From: a virus
Reading direction: 5' to 3' (one strand)
Length of the DNA: 64,000 bases
Virus record (IMG/VR): IMGVR_UViG_3300046492_000366
Location: 1-64,000 of that record
A program made the translations under genes and the position numbers. Every line of letters begins with the position of its first letter. The first letter of the stretch is position 1. Under the pieces are notes generated by a model, which worked only from the letters and a program-made list of their open reading frames with translations, had not been told where the DNA came from and ran no database searches. Below, piece after piece: positions 24,934 through 33,814 of this stretch.

Positions 24934-25896
24934 TCAGCCGCCGGCTGGTGGCGTAGTGGTCAGAGTGATCAGCACACCAGCAGTCACCTTGTTGCTGTTG
25001 GAATGCTTGACCCAGTTCGCAGCCGAACCCACAGCGGCAAGCGTAGGGTTCGCGCCGCCCGCGGTTTCCTTCCAGCTGTAGCCGAGAACATCGATGTTGA
25101 CGGTGCCTTCTGCGCGATAGCCGATACCCAGGTTCTCTTCGTCGTTCACCGCATACGAACGGAAGCCCGGCGCCTGCGACTCAGTGATCACCACAGCGTT
25201 TGGCAGCAGGCCGAAGATCACATCTGCGGGAGCTGTGTCGGTAACCAGCACCGGCTTGCCGAGAGTGCCTGGCAAGCCGCCGTAAATGACGACGCCCGCC
25301 TCTTCGTAGACCTTGTTTGCAATCGCCTCGTCGACAATGTCGAAGTAAGCACTGGAGTGCATGACCCACAGCGCGATACGGCCGAACTTGTCACCGAACT
25401 TGCGCATGCCGCGGGTCAGTGTCTTCTTGCCGTCGGTTTCAATGTTGGCCGAAACCACCATGTCAGCGTTGGAGCTGATCGAGGCGCGCAGTGCAGCAGT
25501 GGCGTACTGGATGAAACCTTCCAGAGTGGCGTCGGCAACGTCGGCGCCGATGATCTGCGAGAACTCGTCGACCGGTCGGCCGCGGCGCTTGAACGCTTCT
25601 TCGGTGGTCTGGTACGGGCCGTACTTCCACGGTGCCTTGACGCCAACGGCTTCGCCCGCGCCGATCTTCTTCGCGGTCACCTTACCGGTGGAGTTGACGT
25701 CGCGATGCTCCAGCGAGCCGCCGATCTTGTAGAACGAGCGCTTGCGGAAGTCGCCTTCGATCAGCTCGTTGTCGAGCACGATCGCGCCGTTGGACGATGC
25801 GTTGAACACATCGAGGTTGTCCTGGACACGCTCCAGGTATGCGGTTTGCGCCTCATCGTTGTAGATGATCAGGTCGCTGTTAACGGTCGTTGCCAT
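24934..25896 (-). CDS. Major capsid protein
   Basis: 320 residues, typical HK97-fold length without a scaffold-like N-terminal extension. Features include an N-terminal arm, a P-x-x-x-F-S-Q-I-I-G-A region in the middle and a Gly/Ala-rich C-terminus. It directly follows the scaffold gene with a 13-bp gap and precedes head-tail connectors. The Pseudomonas/Burkholderia phages with a DUF4055 portal carry a capsid of this type. Confidence 0.88.
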   Translation of the reverse strand: MATTVNSDLIIYNDEAQTAYLERVQDNLDVFNASSNGAIVLDNELIEGDFRKRSFYKIGGSLEHRDVNSTGKVTAKKIGAGEAVGVKAPWKYGPYQTTEEAFKRRGRPVDEFSQIIGADVADATLEGFIQYATAALRASISSNADMVVSANIETDGKKTLTRGMRKFGDKFGRIALWVMHSSAYFDIVDEAIANKVYEEAGVVIYGGLPGTLGKPVLVTDTAPADVIFGLLPNAVVITESQAPGFRSYAVNDEENLGIGYRAEGTVNIDVLGYSWKETAGGANPTLAAVGSAANWVKHSNSNKVTAGVLITLTTTPPAGG

Positions 25897-25909
25897 GGGT
25901 GAAATCCCC

Positions 25910-26638
25910 TTACTTGGGCAATTGCAGGTATGCGGTTTGGCCGTGCTTGCGCTGGTAGTCGCGCTTTTGCTCGGCAGTCATTTCGGAGCGCTTGAATGCA
26001 GCCTGGCCGCCACCCCCGCCCGGGGCTTGTGTTCCTGAGGCCCTTGGCCACAGATGAGGTGCGCTTTCGCGCAGTGATTCCGCCCATTCGAGCGGAGTCA
26101 GAGGGGTCTTGCCGTCTTTGCCAAGGATGACTTGGCCGGATTCATCAACGGCGACCGCTTCACCCTCTTCGTTCAGCGAGAACACGCCTTTGGCGCGCAG
26201 AATGATGTCGTCGGTTGCTTCCGCCAGTGCGCCGGCTTTCAGTGCAGCACCGCGCACCGAATCGCCCAAGACTTTGCCCTGAAACTTGGCAGCGAATGCT
26301 TCGGCCTTCTCGGCCCGCGCGGTGACGGTCTTCAACTGCTTGTCGTAGTCGCCACGCAGACGTTCGGTGCGTCGGTTGAACACCTCGTCGACCTTGCCCT
26401 CTGTCAGTAGCTTGGTTTCTTCGTCTTGGCCTGCCCGACTGAGCAGGCCTTTGACGGCGTCGATGTCGATGCCTTCGAACTGCGTCTCGAACTGAGTGAG
26501 CTTGCCGGTGGTGTCTTTCAGTTTGCCCAGCAGCTCGGTGTTCTTGGTTTTCAGGCCAGAAACGGAAGCTTCTACGGCAGTCGCGATAGCGGCCTTAATT
26601 GCCGGATTATCCAGGTCGATTTCGTTTTCTTCTGCCAC
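25910..26638 (-). CDS. Capsid scaffolding protein
   Basis: 242 residues, highly charged and helical, a central coiled coil (about 25-115), a Gly-rich linker (G-G-G-G-G, about residues 210-215) and a basic helical C-terminus ending in Q-R-K-H-G-Q-T-A-Y-L. This design and its place before the capsid gene are typical of scaffolds. No protease motif is present, so it is probably released rather than self-cleaved. Confidence 0.82.
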   Translation of the reverse strand: MAEENEIDLDNPAIKAAIATAVEASVSGLKTKNTELLGKLKDTTGKLTQFETQFEGIDIDAVKGLLSRAGQDEETKLLTEGKVDEVFNRRTERLRGDYDKQLKTVTARAEKAEAFAAKFQGKVLGDSVRGAALKAGALAEATDDIILRAKGVFSLNEEGEAVAVDESGQVILGKDGKTPLTPLEWAESLRESAPHLWPRASGTQAPGGGGGQAAFKRSEMTAEQKRDYQRKHGQTAYLQLPK

Positions 26639-26681
26639 GTTGATGCACCCCTTGGGTATGTGTTGCCCGCTTTGCAGGCAT

Positions 26682-26704
26682 AAAAAAACCCGCCGGAGCG
26701 GGTT
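26682..26704 (-). terminator. Terminator between HNH gene and scaffold
   Basis: Stem AACCCGC/GCGGGTT (26687-26693 with 26698-26704) followed on the minus strand by T7. It lies 24 bp after the HNH gene stop, separating that insert from the capsid genes. Confidence 0.8.
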
Positions 26705-26727
26705 TGATTTTTAGTTATCAAAAGCAT

Positions 26728-27291
26728 TTAACTGGTGAGCGCCATCTTCCGTAGAAAATCTTCGATCATTTTGTCGCTGACCATTTCCATGTAAGCAATC
26801 TTTGTACTCAACGAAATAAAGGCGCCATGTGAAGTCACCTCTCTCCTAGCAGCAAGATGTGCACTTTCCAAACACGACTCCATCACTGCAGCTCTGTTTG
26901 GATCTTGTTCAAGAAAGGGTTCCATGCGGTCCGCGAAATTCCGCCAAGCAAGCCGCAGAGCTTCCTCTGCTCTACCTGCGTTTGCGTTGACATATGAAAC
27001 GAAATACTTAGGATCACTACAGTCAGGAGAAAGTAAGTGGCATTCGGCGCAGAGTAGAAAGAAGTTCCTAGCACTCTCATCCCCCTCCAAAGAGTGGGGA
27101 ACGATATGTGCAGTTTCTTGGTAACCCGTACGGCCGCAACACCAGCACAGTCGTACATCATCACAATCATCCAAAACCAATTCGGCGACAGCGCCTGAGA
27201 AACCGTACTCGTCCAGCCAATCACTATTGTCTTGCCAAGCTTTACGAACCGAGTTTCTTAAAACTGTTTTGCGCTTAGGAGAAAGCCCCAT
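26728..27291 (-). CDS. HNH-type endonuclease, free-standing
   Basis: 187 residues. The HNH core is at about 49-90: Zn-ligand candidates C49/C52, A-H-I-V-P-H (His62, His66), N76, then C-A-E-C-H (Cys81, Cys84, His85). A basic N-terminus and a helical C-terminal half of unknown fold flank it. It lies between the MuF head protein and scaffold genes, with its own terminator, and interrupts an otherwise compact head module. It could be a homing endonuclease, a packaging helper or a defence nuclease; the C-terminal domain is not one I recognise. Confidence 0.75.
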   Translation of the reverse strand: MGLSPKRKTVLRNSVRKAWQDNSDWLDEYGFSGAVAELVLDDCDDVRLCWCCGRTGYQETAHIVPHSLEGDESARNFFLLCAECHLLSPDCSDPKYFVSYVNANAGRAEEALRLAWRNFADRMEPFLEQDPNRAAVMESCLESAHLAARREVTSHGAFISLSTKIAYMEMVSDKMIEDFLRKMALTS

Positions 27292-27324
27292 CGCTTGGAT
27301 TCCATGTGAGCAGCTCGATTCTCA

Positions 27325-28413
27325 TCATCTCAAACCCGCACGCTCAAACGCCAGCGGCTCAAGCGCTTTCATTTCCGCCAGCGTCAGCGGCGCAAAATTG
27401 CGATCAAGCTGCAGCTCTGTGAAGCGCTCGACGGTCAAGCCTCCTCCTCGGAACAGCTTTGCCCGTACCGGGCCGATGGCAACGTCCTGGAACGAAGCTG
27501 GCTGCTGCTGAAGCCAGTGGTAATAGTCGAGGCTCGCACTGACCTGCCCTGCGCCACTTGCACCAACCGAAGCTCGGGTAGCACCCTTAGCGAACATATC
27601 GCTGAGCTTGGTCAGAAGGACGAACGTGGTCCGGCAATTCGGATGAAACGGCGGGCGGGGGCCAGAGTCGACCGGAAACCGTCGTTTATCCATCGACCGA
27701 CACTGCTGGCTGGTCTTGCTGTCAAGCGTGGCGACCATCTCAACCTCGGACACGATGTCCGTGTTGGCCTTGGCCACTTCCATGCGCGCCTGAGACGATA
27801 CATGCTGGATCGCGGTGTGCACGACCGTGCTGGCATTGCGGTTGGTGGTGGCGAGAATGCCGTCCTTGTAGCCGGCCGACTTCGTGCCGCGGATGTTGCG
27901 GATGATCTGGAAGTTCGTTTGCCCTTCAAAGAAGCCCTGCCGGATCGTGCCGTTGACGCGCTCGCGCTCGGCACTGGTCCAACCCTGGATGAACGACTTC
28001 AGCAGCTTGCCGCCGCCGGTGCCGCGCACACTGAGGGGATTCGTCAGTACCGCAATCCTGATCGCAGCTGCCGTCGGCACGACAACATCCAAAGCGACGC
28101 CAATCGGCGCCAACCTGGCCAAGCTCGACGCTTCAAACTCAGCCTCGTAGTTGGCGATGTCGATCAGGTCGAGATTCAGTTTCGCGCGGTACCGGTCGAA
28201 GATACCCAGCAGCAGACTGTCGACCTCTTTCAGCAGCGCCTCCAGCCGCTTCACGTTGTACTCGGTCAGATCCGATTGAGTGAGCCTGTCGCGAATAGAG
28301 CGGTCGATCTCCTTCAGGAAGGGGGCGAACTTGCCGACCTCCCCTGCCTTCAGCTTTTCGAGGAAGACCGCGTGCCGAATCGTGGCGTCAAGGATTGCTT
28401 GGTTTGCCACCAT
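27325..28413 (-). CDS. Minor head protein (MuF-like)
   Basis: 362 residues. The C-terminal MuF signature is present: T-S-x-x-C-R-S-M-D, then a segment ending P-P-F-H-P-N-C-R-T (about 270). The N-terminal helical part resembles phage head morphogenesis proteins. It overlaps the portal gene by 26 bp. It would sit inside the capsid near the portal and help initiate assembly or be injected. Confidence 0.9.
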   Translation of the reverse strand: MVANQAILDATIRHAVFLEKLKAGEVGKFAPFLKEIDRSIRDRLTQSDLTEYNVKRLEALLKEVDSLLLGIFDRYRAKLNLDLIDIANYEAEFEASSLARLAPIGVALDVVVPTAAAIRIAVLTNPLSVRGTGGGKLLKSFIQGWTSAERERVNGTIRQGFFEGQTNFQIIRNIRGTKSAGYKDGILATTNRNASTVVHTAIQHVSSQARMEVAKANTDIVSEVEMVATLDSKTSQQCRSMDKRRFPVDSGPRPPFHPNCRTTFVLLTKLSDMFAKGATRASVGASGAGQVSASLDYYHWLQQQPASFQDVAIGPVRAKLFRGGGLTVERFTELQLDRNFAPLTLAEMKALEPLAFERAGLR

Positions 28414-29806
28414 CTACTTTGTCCTCGTCATCCAGACCCAAGCCGTCGCCCTGCTCATCCAGCTCACCGTCGATTTGCTGGTCTGTGCGCTCGGGCGCGA
28501 TCAGGCCCAACTTACGCAGATAGGCTCGAAGATCTGCTTTGGCGAAACCGCCGTTCTGCCAGAGGCCAACCAGTGCGGTGATCATCTGTGGATCAGCCGT
28601 CAGCTCCACGAACTCCTGATTGATCTGGTACGCAACCTTCGCGTCGTCGACGCCCATGTAGGTGCAGCACCACATGATCGCCCGGGTATAGGCCTCGCTG
28701 ACGTTGGCCACGCAGCCGGCGAGCACTGACGTTGATGCGGACTGATCGCCGCGTGCTTCGGTCGCCGTCTTGGACGAGAGAGAGGCCACGACCATCCGCG
28801 CGCCGAGCTCGATCATCATCTGGTTCTTGTCGGCCATGGCCTCCTTCACCAGCGTGTTCGGCAGTGGCTGCGCATAACCGAAGGCGCCACCTGTTGGCAG
28901 CATCATCGGGGCGCGAGAGCCGACGTAAACGCCCGTTTTCTCCATCCAGTCGCGCCACTGTTCGTCCAGACCGGAAATCCATGGCTGTGCCTGGCCGCAC
29001 CAGAAGACGCTGTCTTCATAGTCGGCGCTGTTCCGATAATGGCCCAGGTTGATCATGGCGATATCGTAGAGCGGTGACTCGTCAATGCTCGGGTCATTGT
29101 TCTGTGCGCCTACGAAGGTGAACGGGATCTCCTTCAGGCGGCCGGCGGCGCCGGTGGGTTTGAATTCCTGCACAACGGCCAGCGGCCCGCCGCCTTTCGG
29201 CCCGGATCGGCGCCAAACGCGGCAGACAAAGCCATCATCCTCGAGGGCCAGTTCCCGGTATTGCTCTACCACCTTGAAGCCGAAACCGTCTTCGATTTCC
29301 GGCGATTCGCGCAGCACCACCAGGGTCAGCACGCAGTGTCCGTTCACCATGCCCGTACGCCAGTTGATGATGTCTTCAGCGCAGTACGACAGGATCACCG
29401 AGTGCCCACCGGCGCCGGCGTCTTGGTGATAGTCGACGTACAGACCATGCCGTCCAGCCTCGAGCACCTTTTCCAGCGTGCCTTGCGAATGCTGGTAGAT
29501 GCTCACGCCGGAACCGTTGGCGTTGTCCTGCAAGTACTCCATCTTCTTGGTGACCGTCAACGTCGGGTCTTTGTGAAATGCCAAACCGAGCAAGCCATTG
29601 CGCGTGTGACCGGTGGCGTTCTTGAAAACCGCCCGTTCGCGATAGGCCTTGTTTCGGTCTACGTTCTCCGGCGACTTGTCGTGAGCGTTGATGTACGGCA
29701 GTCGGTCAACAACCCTGTGCTGACCAGCGCAAACGTCGCGCACGGTTGCCCAGCGATCCAGCACTTCGATGTAGTCCGCCCGCTTGAAGGAGACGTCGTT
29801 GCTCAT
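28388..29806 (-). CDS. Portal protein (DUF4055 family)
   Basis: 472 residues; the N-terminal Y-x-x-x-L-x-R-W-x-x-x-R-D segment and the internal S-S-K-T-A-T-E-A-R-G-D-Q motif (about residue 350) are typical of the DUF4055 portal family. It forms the dodecameric ring at the unique capsid vertex. The start overlaps the terminase stop by 4 bp. Confidence 0.92.
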   Translation of the reverse strand: MSNDVSFKRADYIEVLDRWATVRDVCAGQHRVVDRLPYINAHDKSPENVDRNKAYRERAVFKNATGHTRNGLLGLAFHKDPTLTVTKKMEYLQDNANGSGVSIYQHSQGTLEKVLEAGRHGLYVDYHQDAGAGGHSVILSYCAEDIINWRTGMVNGHCVLTLVVLRESPEIEDGFGFKVVEQYRELALEDDGFVCRVWRRSGPKGGGPLAVVQEFKPTGAAGRLKEIPFTFVGAQNNDPSIDESPLYDIAMINLGHYRNSADYEDSVFWCGQAQPWISGLDEQWRDWMEKTGVYVGSRAPMMLPTGGAFGYAQPLPNTLVKEAMADKNQMMIELGARMVVASLSSKTATEARGDQSASTSVLAGCVANVSEAYTRAIMWCCTYMGVDDAKVAYQINQEFVELTADPQMITALVGLWQNGGFAKADLRAYLRKLGLIAPERTDQQIDGELDEQGDGLGLDDEDKVDGGKPSNP

Positions 29807-31104
29807 CGGGCGTATCCCATTTTGATAGCGGTGACCGGTTTGATAATCGGGTACTCGCGGTGAATGAAGTAACCGCCGCCGTCGTTGGCGTGGTCGTTTC
29901 CTTGGCTCTTGTCCGGCTCGCCGTTCGGCGCCCAGATCTGTTGCTCAAGGCCGTCGGCATAAGTCGGACACGTAAACGGATTGACCAGGTAACGGCGCTC
30001 GCCCTGCGCGTTGCAGAACATGGCGTTCATGGCGTTGATTCGGTCCTTCACCGGTGGGTTGGCCGCCGGCGCGATGACCGTGAAGCCTGCCTGCTTCAGC
30101 ATGGCGATATCGGTGAGGCTGGCATTGACCGACTTGCGCGAATCGCCGGAGGCGTCCGGGTAGATCCGAATCTCGCAGGTCTTTCTGAAGTCGTTGCCGG
30201 TGTGTTCCCAGTAGCGTTCCTTGATCCGGCGGATCATGTCTGGCGTGTCGTAGCCATCCATCAACTCGTCCACGGCGCGCGGCAGGCCCTGATCACGTTT
30301 TACGTGGGTGATTGCTGCCATCTTGCCGACGTTGAAGTCCATGCCGATGAACAGCGGCTCCCCGGGCTGGACCGTGTCGAAGCACTGGTTCAGCTTGCGA
30401 TCGTAGGCGTGATAGATCGATCCGGATGTCAGGTTGACGAACTGGCCATTTAGGTACGCTCGGATCAGTTGCTCGGGGTACGACTCCATCAGCGATGCAA
30501 TGTAATCGTCCGGCAGGTTCAGCTCGTTGTCGAAGGTGCTGGCCTGGATCAGGCCATACATCTCCTTCAGCGCCGGCTTGTCGCGCAACTGCTTCACGAA
30601 CTGGAGGAAGACGAACTTGAAGCCTTCCGGCGTCGTGGTCACGTCTACGCCGTTTTTCAGCCCGGGCAGGTTGTAACGCATCCGAGCAATGATCTTGCGC
30701 CAGGCCTGCTGCGCCTTGATCGACGTCAGCACATCCAGTTCATCGACCAGAGCGTGACCGATCTTGAAGCCGACGATGGTTTGCGGCTTCTCCATCGACC
30801 GGCAAATCACAGTGCCGCGATACTGCCGGCCGCTGTAGATGTGAACCTCATGGTTCGCCTGATTGATCTTGGTCTTTAGGCCCCAGTCGTAGGCCACCTC
30901 CTCCATCGTGGGATAGAAGATGTCTCGGATCTGCGGGTAAGTCGGTGCGAAGTAGCCAGCGTTGACGCCGGGCCACTCCATGAAATGCTTGCTCAGTGCT
31001 GAGCATCCGACCCAGGTCTTTCCGGAGCCGAATCCAGCAACGAATGCGCGAAATTTGTGGGGCAACAGGAGGAACTGCGACTGCGGAACGTTAAGGCTCG
31101 GCAT
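29803..31104 (-). CDS. Terminase large subunit
   Basis: 433 residues from the ATG at 31104 (GAGGAAG ahead). ATPase domain: Walker A G-F-G-S-G-K-T (24-30) and Walker B H-A-L-V-D-E-L-D (117-124). The nuclease domain begins near G-M-D-F-N-V-G-K (about 245). It packages and cuts concatemeric DNA with TerS, whose gene overlaps by 14 bp. The family member type (headful or cos) cannot be told from the sequence. Confidence 0.95.
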   Translation of the reverse strand: MPSLNVPQSQFLLLPHKFRAFVAGFGSGKTWVGCSALSKHFMEWPGVNAGYFAPTYPQIRDIFYPTMEEVAYDWGLKTKINQANHEVHIYSGRQYRGTVICRSMEKPQTIVGFKIGHALVDELDVLTSIKAQQAWRKIIARMRYNLPGLKNGVDVTTTPEGFKFVFLQFVKQLRDKPALKEMYGLIQASTFDNELNLPDDYIASLMESYPEQLIRAYLNGQFVNLTSGSIYHAYDRKLNQCFDTVQPGEPLFIGMDFNVGKMAAITHVKRDQGLPRAVDELMDGYDTPDMIRRIKERYWEHTGNDFRKTCEIRIYPDASGDSRKSVNASLTDIAMLKQAGFTVIAPAANPPVKDRINAMNAMFCNAQGERRYLVNPFTCPTYADGLEQQIWAPNGEPDKSQGNDHANDGGGYFIHREYPIIKPVTAIKMGYAR

Positions 31105-31552
31105 TCGTCTTCCTCGCATCCACTACGTCGACCTGAATGCGCGTCGGGATCGCCGGCTCATCGTCGGGCTCGTCCTTCCGAGTGCGATTGACGTAGACGT
31201 CGCCGACTTCCTTCGCCGCCTGCTCGAGGATCTGCATGGCTAGACCGATGTTCTTCATCGTCTCAGCCTTCTCAACGAACCGGTTCATGGCGCGAAGGCG
31301 GAACGCTCGGTTGGCGATCGGGATATCTGCCGTCTCCTCGCGGAAGCGCTGGCGGGTGTCCCTGAATAGGGTTTGCCACTTCACCGCCAGCCCCTTGCTG
31401 CATGCCTTAGTCGGGTCGTGGCTTTCTACTTGTTGGCGTGTCAGAACCACACCGAATTCGTTCTTGACGGCCTCGGCCACCTGAGACGGTGTGTCAAAGC
31501 ACGCCAAAGCCTGAACGATGAAGCTCTTCACCTCATTTTTCAGGGCTGCCAT
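31091..31552 (-). CDS. Terminase small subunit (DUF2280)
   Basis: 153 residues. An N-terminal helix-turn-helix segment with F-D-T-P-S-Q-V-A-E-A-V (about 19-29) and the helical core containing R-A-M-N-R-F-V-E-K-A-E match DUF2280, the small terminase of this phage group. It recognises the packaging site, often within or near its own gene. Confidence 0.9.
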   Translation of the reverse strand: MAALKNEVKSFIVQALACFDTPSQVAEAVKNEFGVVLTRQQVESHDPTKACSKGLAVKWQTLFRDTRQRFREETADIPIANRAFRLRAMNRFVEKAETMKNIGLAMQILEQAAKEVGDVYVNRTRKDEPDDEPAIPTRIQVDVVDARKTNAEP

Positions 31553-31584
31553 AAATTCTTTATCCGTCTAGGGCCTGTCTAGAA

Positions 31585-32208
31585 TCAGGCCGACTTGAGC
31601 AGACAGGTTCCGCAGGCCCTCGAAATGTTCAATTTCCCCACCTCGGCAGGATTGTTTGCAGCGTCCACCAGCTCTTGCACTTGAGGGCTCGCCCCATAGC
31701 GACGCACCACACCGACGAACTCTTCAACGTCGTGTCCGCGCATCTCAAGCTTGGGCAATCCTTCTTGGGTGAACTTGGGTGCGCCGTACTGATCGGTCGC
31801 CTGAGCGATGTGGTACAGCTCATGCTCCACCAGTGCGCAGAAGTCAGCGTCGGAGCAGTCGGCGCAGTAATCGGCAGCCAGGGTGATGATGTAGGCCGGC
31901 ACATCGCCGAACCAATCGCGCATCTGCTGTTCCATCCGAGCCTTCTGCCAGCCACCAGCGCGGAACGCTATCTGTTCGGCTTGACCGACCACTGTGCGCC
32001 CCATCTTCGTGAAGGCGGCAGACGCCCACATGACTCTCACGTCCGCATCGATCAGATGGGCGTGGTCTTCGTTGTGGATGCTTCCGGTGTCGGCAAGGAT
32101 CTCGGTTTGAAGCCACTCCCACACCTCGGGTGCAGGGGCCAAGCGGATACCGAAGTCGGATAGATCTGACAGCTTAAGCAATGACGCTGGAGGATAAGGC
32201 CTGACCAT
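31585..32208 (-). CDS. Putative phage metallopeptidase (HExxH)
   Basis: 207 residues with a zincin motif H-E-L-Y-H (129-133) inside L-V-E-H-E-L-Y-H-I-A-Q, and a downstream E-x-x-G-H-D-V-E-E that may supply the third ligand. This matches a family of putative phage metallopeptidases commonly next to TerS. No signal peptide, so it acts in the cytoplasm or the virion. Substrate unknown. Confidence 0.8.
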   Translation of the reverse strand: MVRPYPPASLLKLSDLSDFGIRLAPAPEVWEWLQTEILADTGSIHNEDHAHLIDADVRVMWASAAFTKMGRTVVGQAEQIAFRAGGWQKARMEQQMRDWFGDVPAYIITLAADYCADCSDADFCALVEHELYHIAQATDQYGAPKFTQEGLPKLEMRGHDVEEFVGVVRRYGASPQVQELVDAANNPAEVGKLNISRACGTCLLKSA

Positions 32209-32282
32209 GAGTCACCTTGAGCTTGAAATAGTGGCGCGTTGCCGGTATTGGTAAGAATCAACTCACCAGCAAGGAAGTGGAC

Positions 32283-32486
32283 ATGGCAGATACGAAATCA
32301 AACGCTCTCAGCGCCTCCGGTTATTACAGCGCAAATACTGAAGGCAAGAGAATTCTCGCAGTATCCGCAGCGCTCGAATTGATTGCAGCCAGAGCCAGCA
32401 ACTCAACCCCATTCAACTTAGAGCCGGAATTCAACAACCTTTCCAAATATGCAGACCAGATACAGGAAGCGATCAACAAAAAGTGA
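32283..32486 (+). CDS. Small hypothetical protein (moron)
   Basis: 67 residues from the ATG at 32283 with AAGGAAG 6 bases upstream. Helical, no membrane segment. It begins a short plus-strand pair with 32585-32944 inside the leftward late operon. Family not recognised. Confidence 0.6.
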   Translation: MADTKSNALSASGYYSANTEGKRILAVSAALELIAARASNSTPFNLEPEFNNLSKYADQIQEAINKK

Positions 32487-32584
32487 TTCGTCCGTGCCGC
32501 ACTCACCTGCGGCACACCTACCCAGCCCCGCGTATGGATAGGTGCGCTACAGCCAACACTACAACCAATCGAGAGTTACAAAAA

Positions 32585-32944
32585 ATGCAGGAAAGCAACC
32601 AGCAGATTGATCTGCAACGCCTTACCAACCTCATTGCAAACTTTTTTGCGGCCAAGATTGTACTCAGCCAGCTAAGCCGCGCCGCAGCTGCGGAAGAGGA
32701 AACGGCAACCAAAACTTTCGCTTCCGCCCACGCCTTTCTGTCACAGAACGGGTTCATCCCAGATGAGGCATTCCTAAAGCCGTTACCTGAGGGGAAAGAT
32801 CAATATCTAGTCCGGATTATCGGCCAAGACGGGTGCATGCCCTACAGCGACAAAGAGCGCTGTTTTACCGTTCCTGGCTCAACGATCCAATTTGTACTGA
32901 GCAACTTTTATCCGACTTGGTTTCACAACTTGAAACGGGTATGA
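32585..32944 (+). CDS. Hypothetical protein (moron)
   Basis: 119 residues from the ATG at 32585; the frame is open upstream to 32483 but that part overlaps the preceding gene. N-terminal helical half, C-terminal half likely beta-rich with two Cys. Read against the late operon. Function unknown. Confidence 0.55.
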   Translation: MQESNQQIDLQRLTNLIANFFAAKIVLSQLSRAAAAEEETATKTFASAHAFLSQNGFIPDEAFLKPLPEGKDQYLVRIIGQDGCMPYSDKERCFTVPGSTIQFVLSNFYPTWFHNLKRV

Positions 32945-32975
32945 CACGTAGGTTCGGCCAGTCATAAATCCCAAT

Positions 32976-33015
32976 GTCGCGACACAATTTTCTGATTCGC
33001 GGAACGTGTCGCGAC
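32976..33015. promoter_or_regulatory. Inverted repeat GTCGCGACAC/GTGTCGCGAC
   Basis: Two perfect 10-bp arms (32976-32985 and 33006-33015) 20 bp apart, just beyond the end of the holin-like gene. The right arm with its left neighbours (13 bp) recurs in the larger palindrome at 38782-38817. Likely a protein-binding site; the binder is unknown. Confidence 0.65.
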
Positions 33016-33363
33016 TTACTTGGATCGACGCTCAATCCCGCCCGGCGCCTTTTCACAGCGCAGGCAGTGCTCACAGTTCAGCGTTCGGCACAGCCAGGCT
33101 TTCACCCGCTGCCACCATATGACCATGAAGATGTGACGCATGCCGGCCAGGGCCAATGAGACGTGCAGCGTGATCCCGGCGGTGGTTGGGCCCATCATGA
33201 AAATGCTCTGCTCTCGGCTCATGACCACGAAACCACTGATGGCGATCGCCGAATAGATCAGCTTGCCGATGACACCGTCCCGCACTCGACCGCTCAGAAC
33301 ACACCAGGTCGCCCACAAGGCAATCAAGCCGCAGGCGATGGAGTTGATCAGTTCAAGATTCAT
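33016..33363 (-). CDS. Holin-like membrane protein
   Basis: 115 residues from the ATG at 33363. Three hydrophobic segments (about 5-24, 30-47 and 56-80) and a basic, Cys-containing tail (C-E-H-C-L-R-C) are present. It overlaps the LydA-like gene by 4 bp, so the pair is probably a holin/antiholin set controlling release of the endolysin at 4558-4980. Which of the two forms the hole is not clear. Confidence 0.65.
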   Translation of the reverse strand: MNLELINSIACGLIALWATWCVLSGRVRDGVIGKLIYSAIAISGFVVMSREQSIFMMGPTTAGITLHVSLALAGMRHIFMVIWWQRVKAWLCRTLNCEHCLRCEKAPGGIERRSK

Positions 33364-33698
33364 GGTGGATTGCCTCCCCCGAACCGATGGCGAATGAGCG
33401 CCCACAGATCAGCGGCTTTGATGGCTCGGTTGATGGCTGCGAGCAGCGATCCGCCGAAGGTTCCGAGCAGGAAGCCAATGCCCGCGACAATCTTCGGCTC
33501 GGTCACGCCAAGGTAGGTGCTGACCATGCTCGTCAGGTACAGCGAGCAGGCAATCCCTGTGATCAGGAAGATCAGCCAGGCGCGCCAGTCCGCCAGATCG
33601 TCTTTGTGCCACCAGCTTGCGACGACAGCGCCGACCAGTCCTGCGATCAGCAATTCAAACCTGTCGATCTTGTCGAGCAGGCGCTGCAATAACTCCAT
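33360..33698 (-). CDS. Holin (LydA-like)
   Basis: 112 residues from the ATG at 33698. An amphipathic start (M-E-L-L-Q-R-L-L-D-K-I-D) and hydrophobic helices at about 17-30, 43-62 and 67-88 fit the LydA/phage_holin_3_3 family. First gene of the leftward late operon, far from the endolysin, in contrast to lambda where S, R and Rz are adjacent. Confidence 0.7.
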   Translation of the reverse strand: MELLQRLLDKIDRFELLIAGLVGAVVASWWHKDDLADWRAWLIFLITGIACSLYLTSMVSTYLGVTEPKIVAGIGFLLGTFGGSLLAAINRAIKAADLWALIRHRFGGGNPP

Positions 33699-33814
33699 GC
33701 GCTCGACTCCAAAATAGGCATGTTGATTGAAATGGAAATTCGAAATTGTCGGATGCAAGCACGATCATTAGGATAAGGGCACGATTGCCCCAGACATTTC
33801 AGAGAACGTTGCAA

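Noticed and set aside
24700-25902. 400-codon plus-strand frame across the major capsid gene
   Set aside because: Antisense to capsid and the gene after it; no family similarity and low-quality start.
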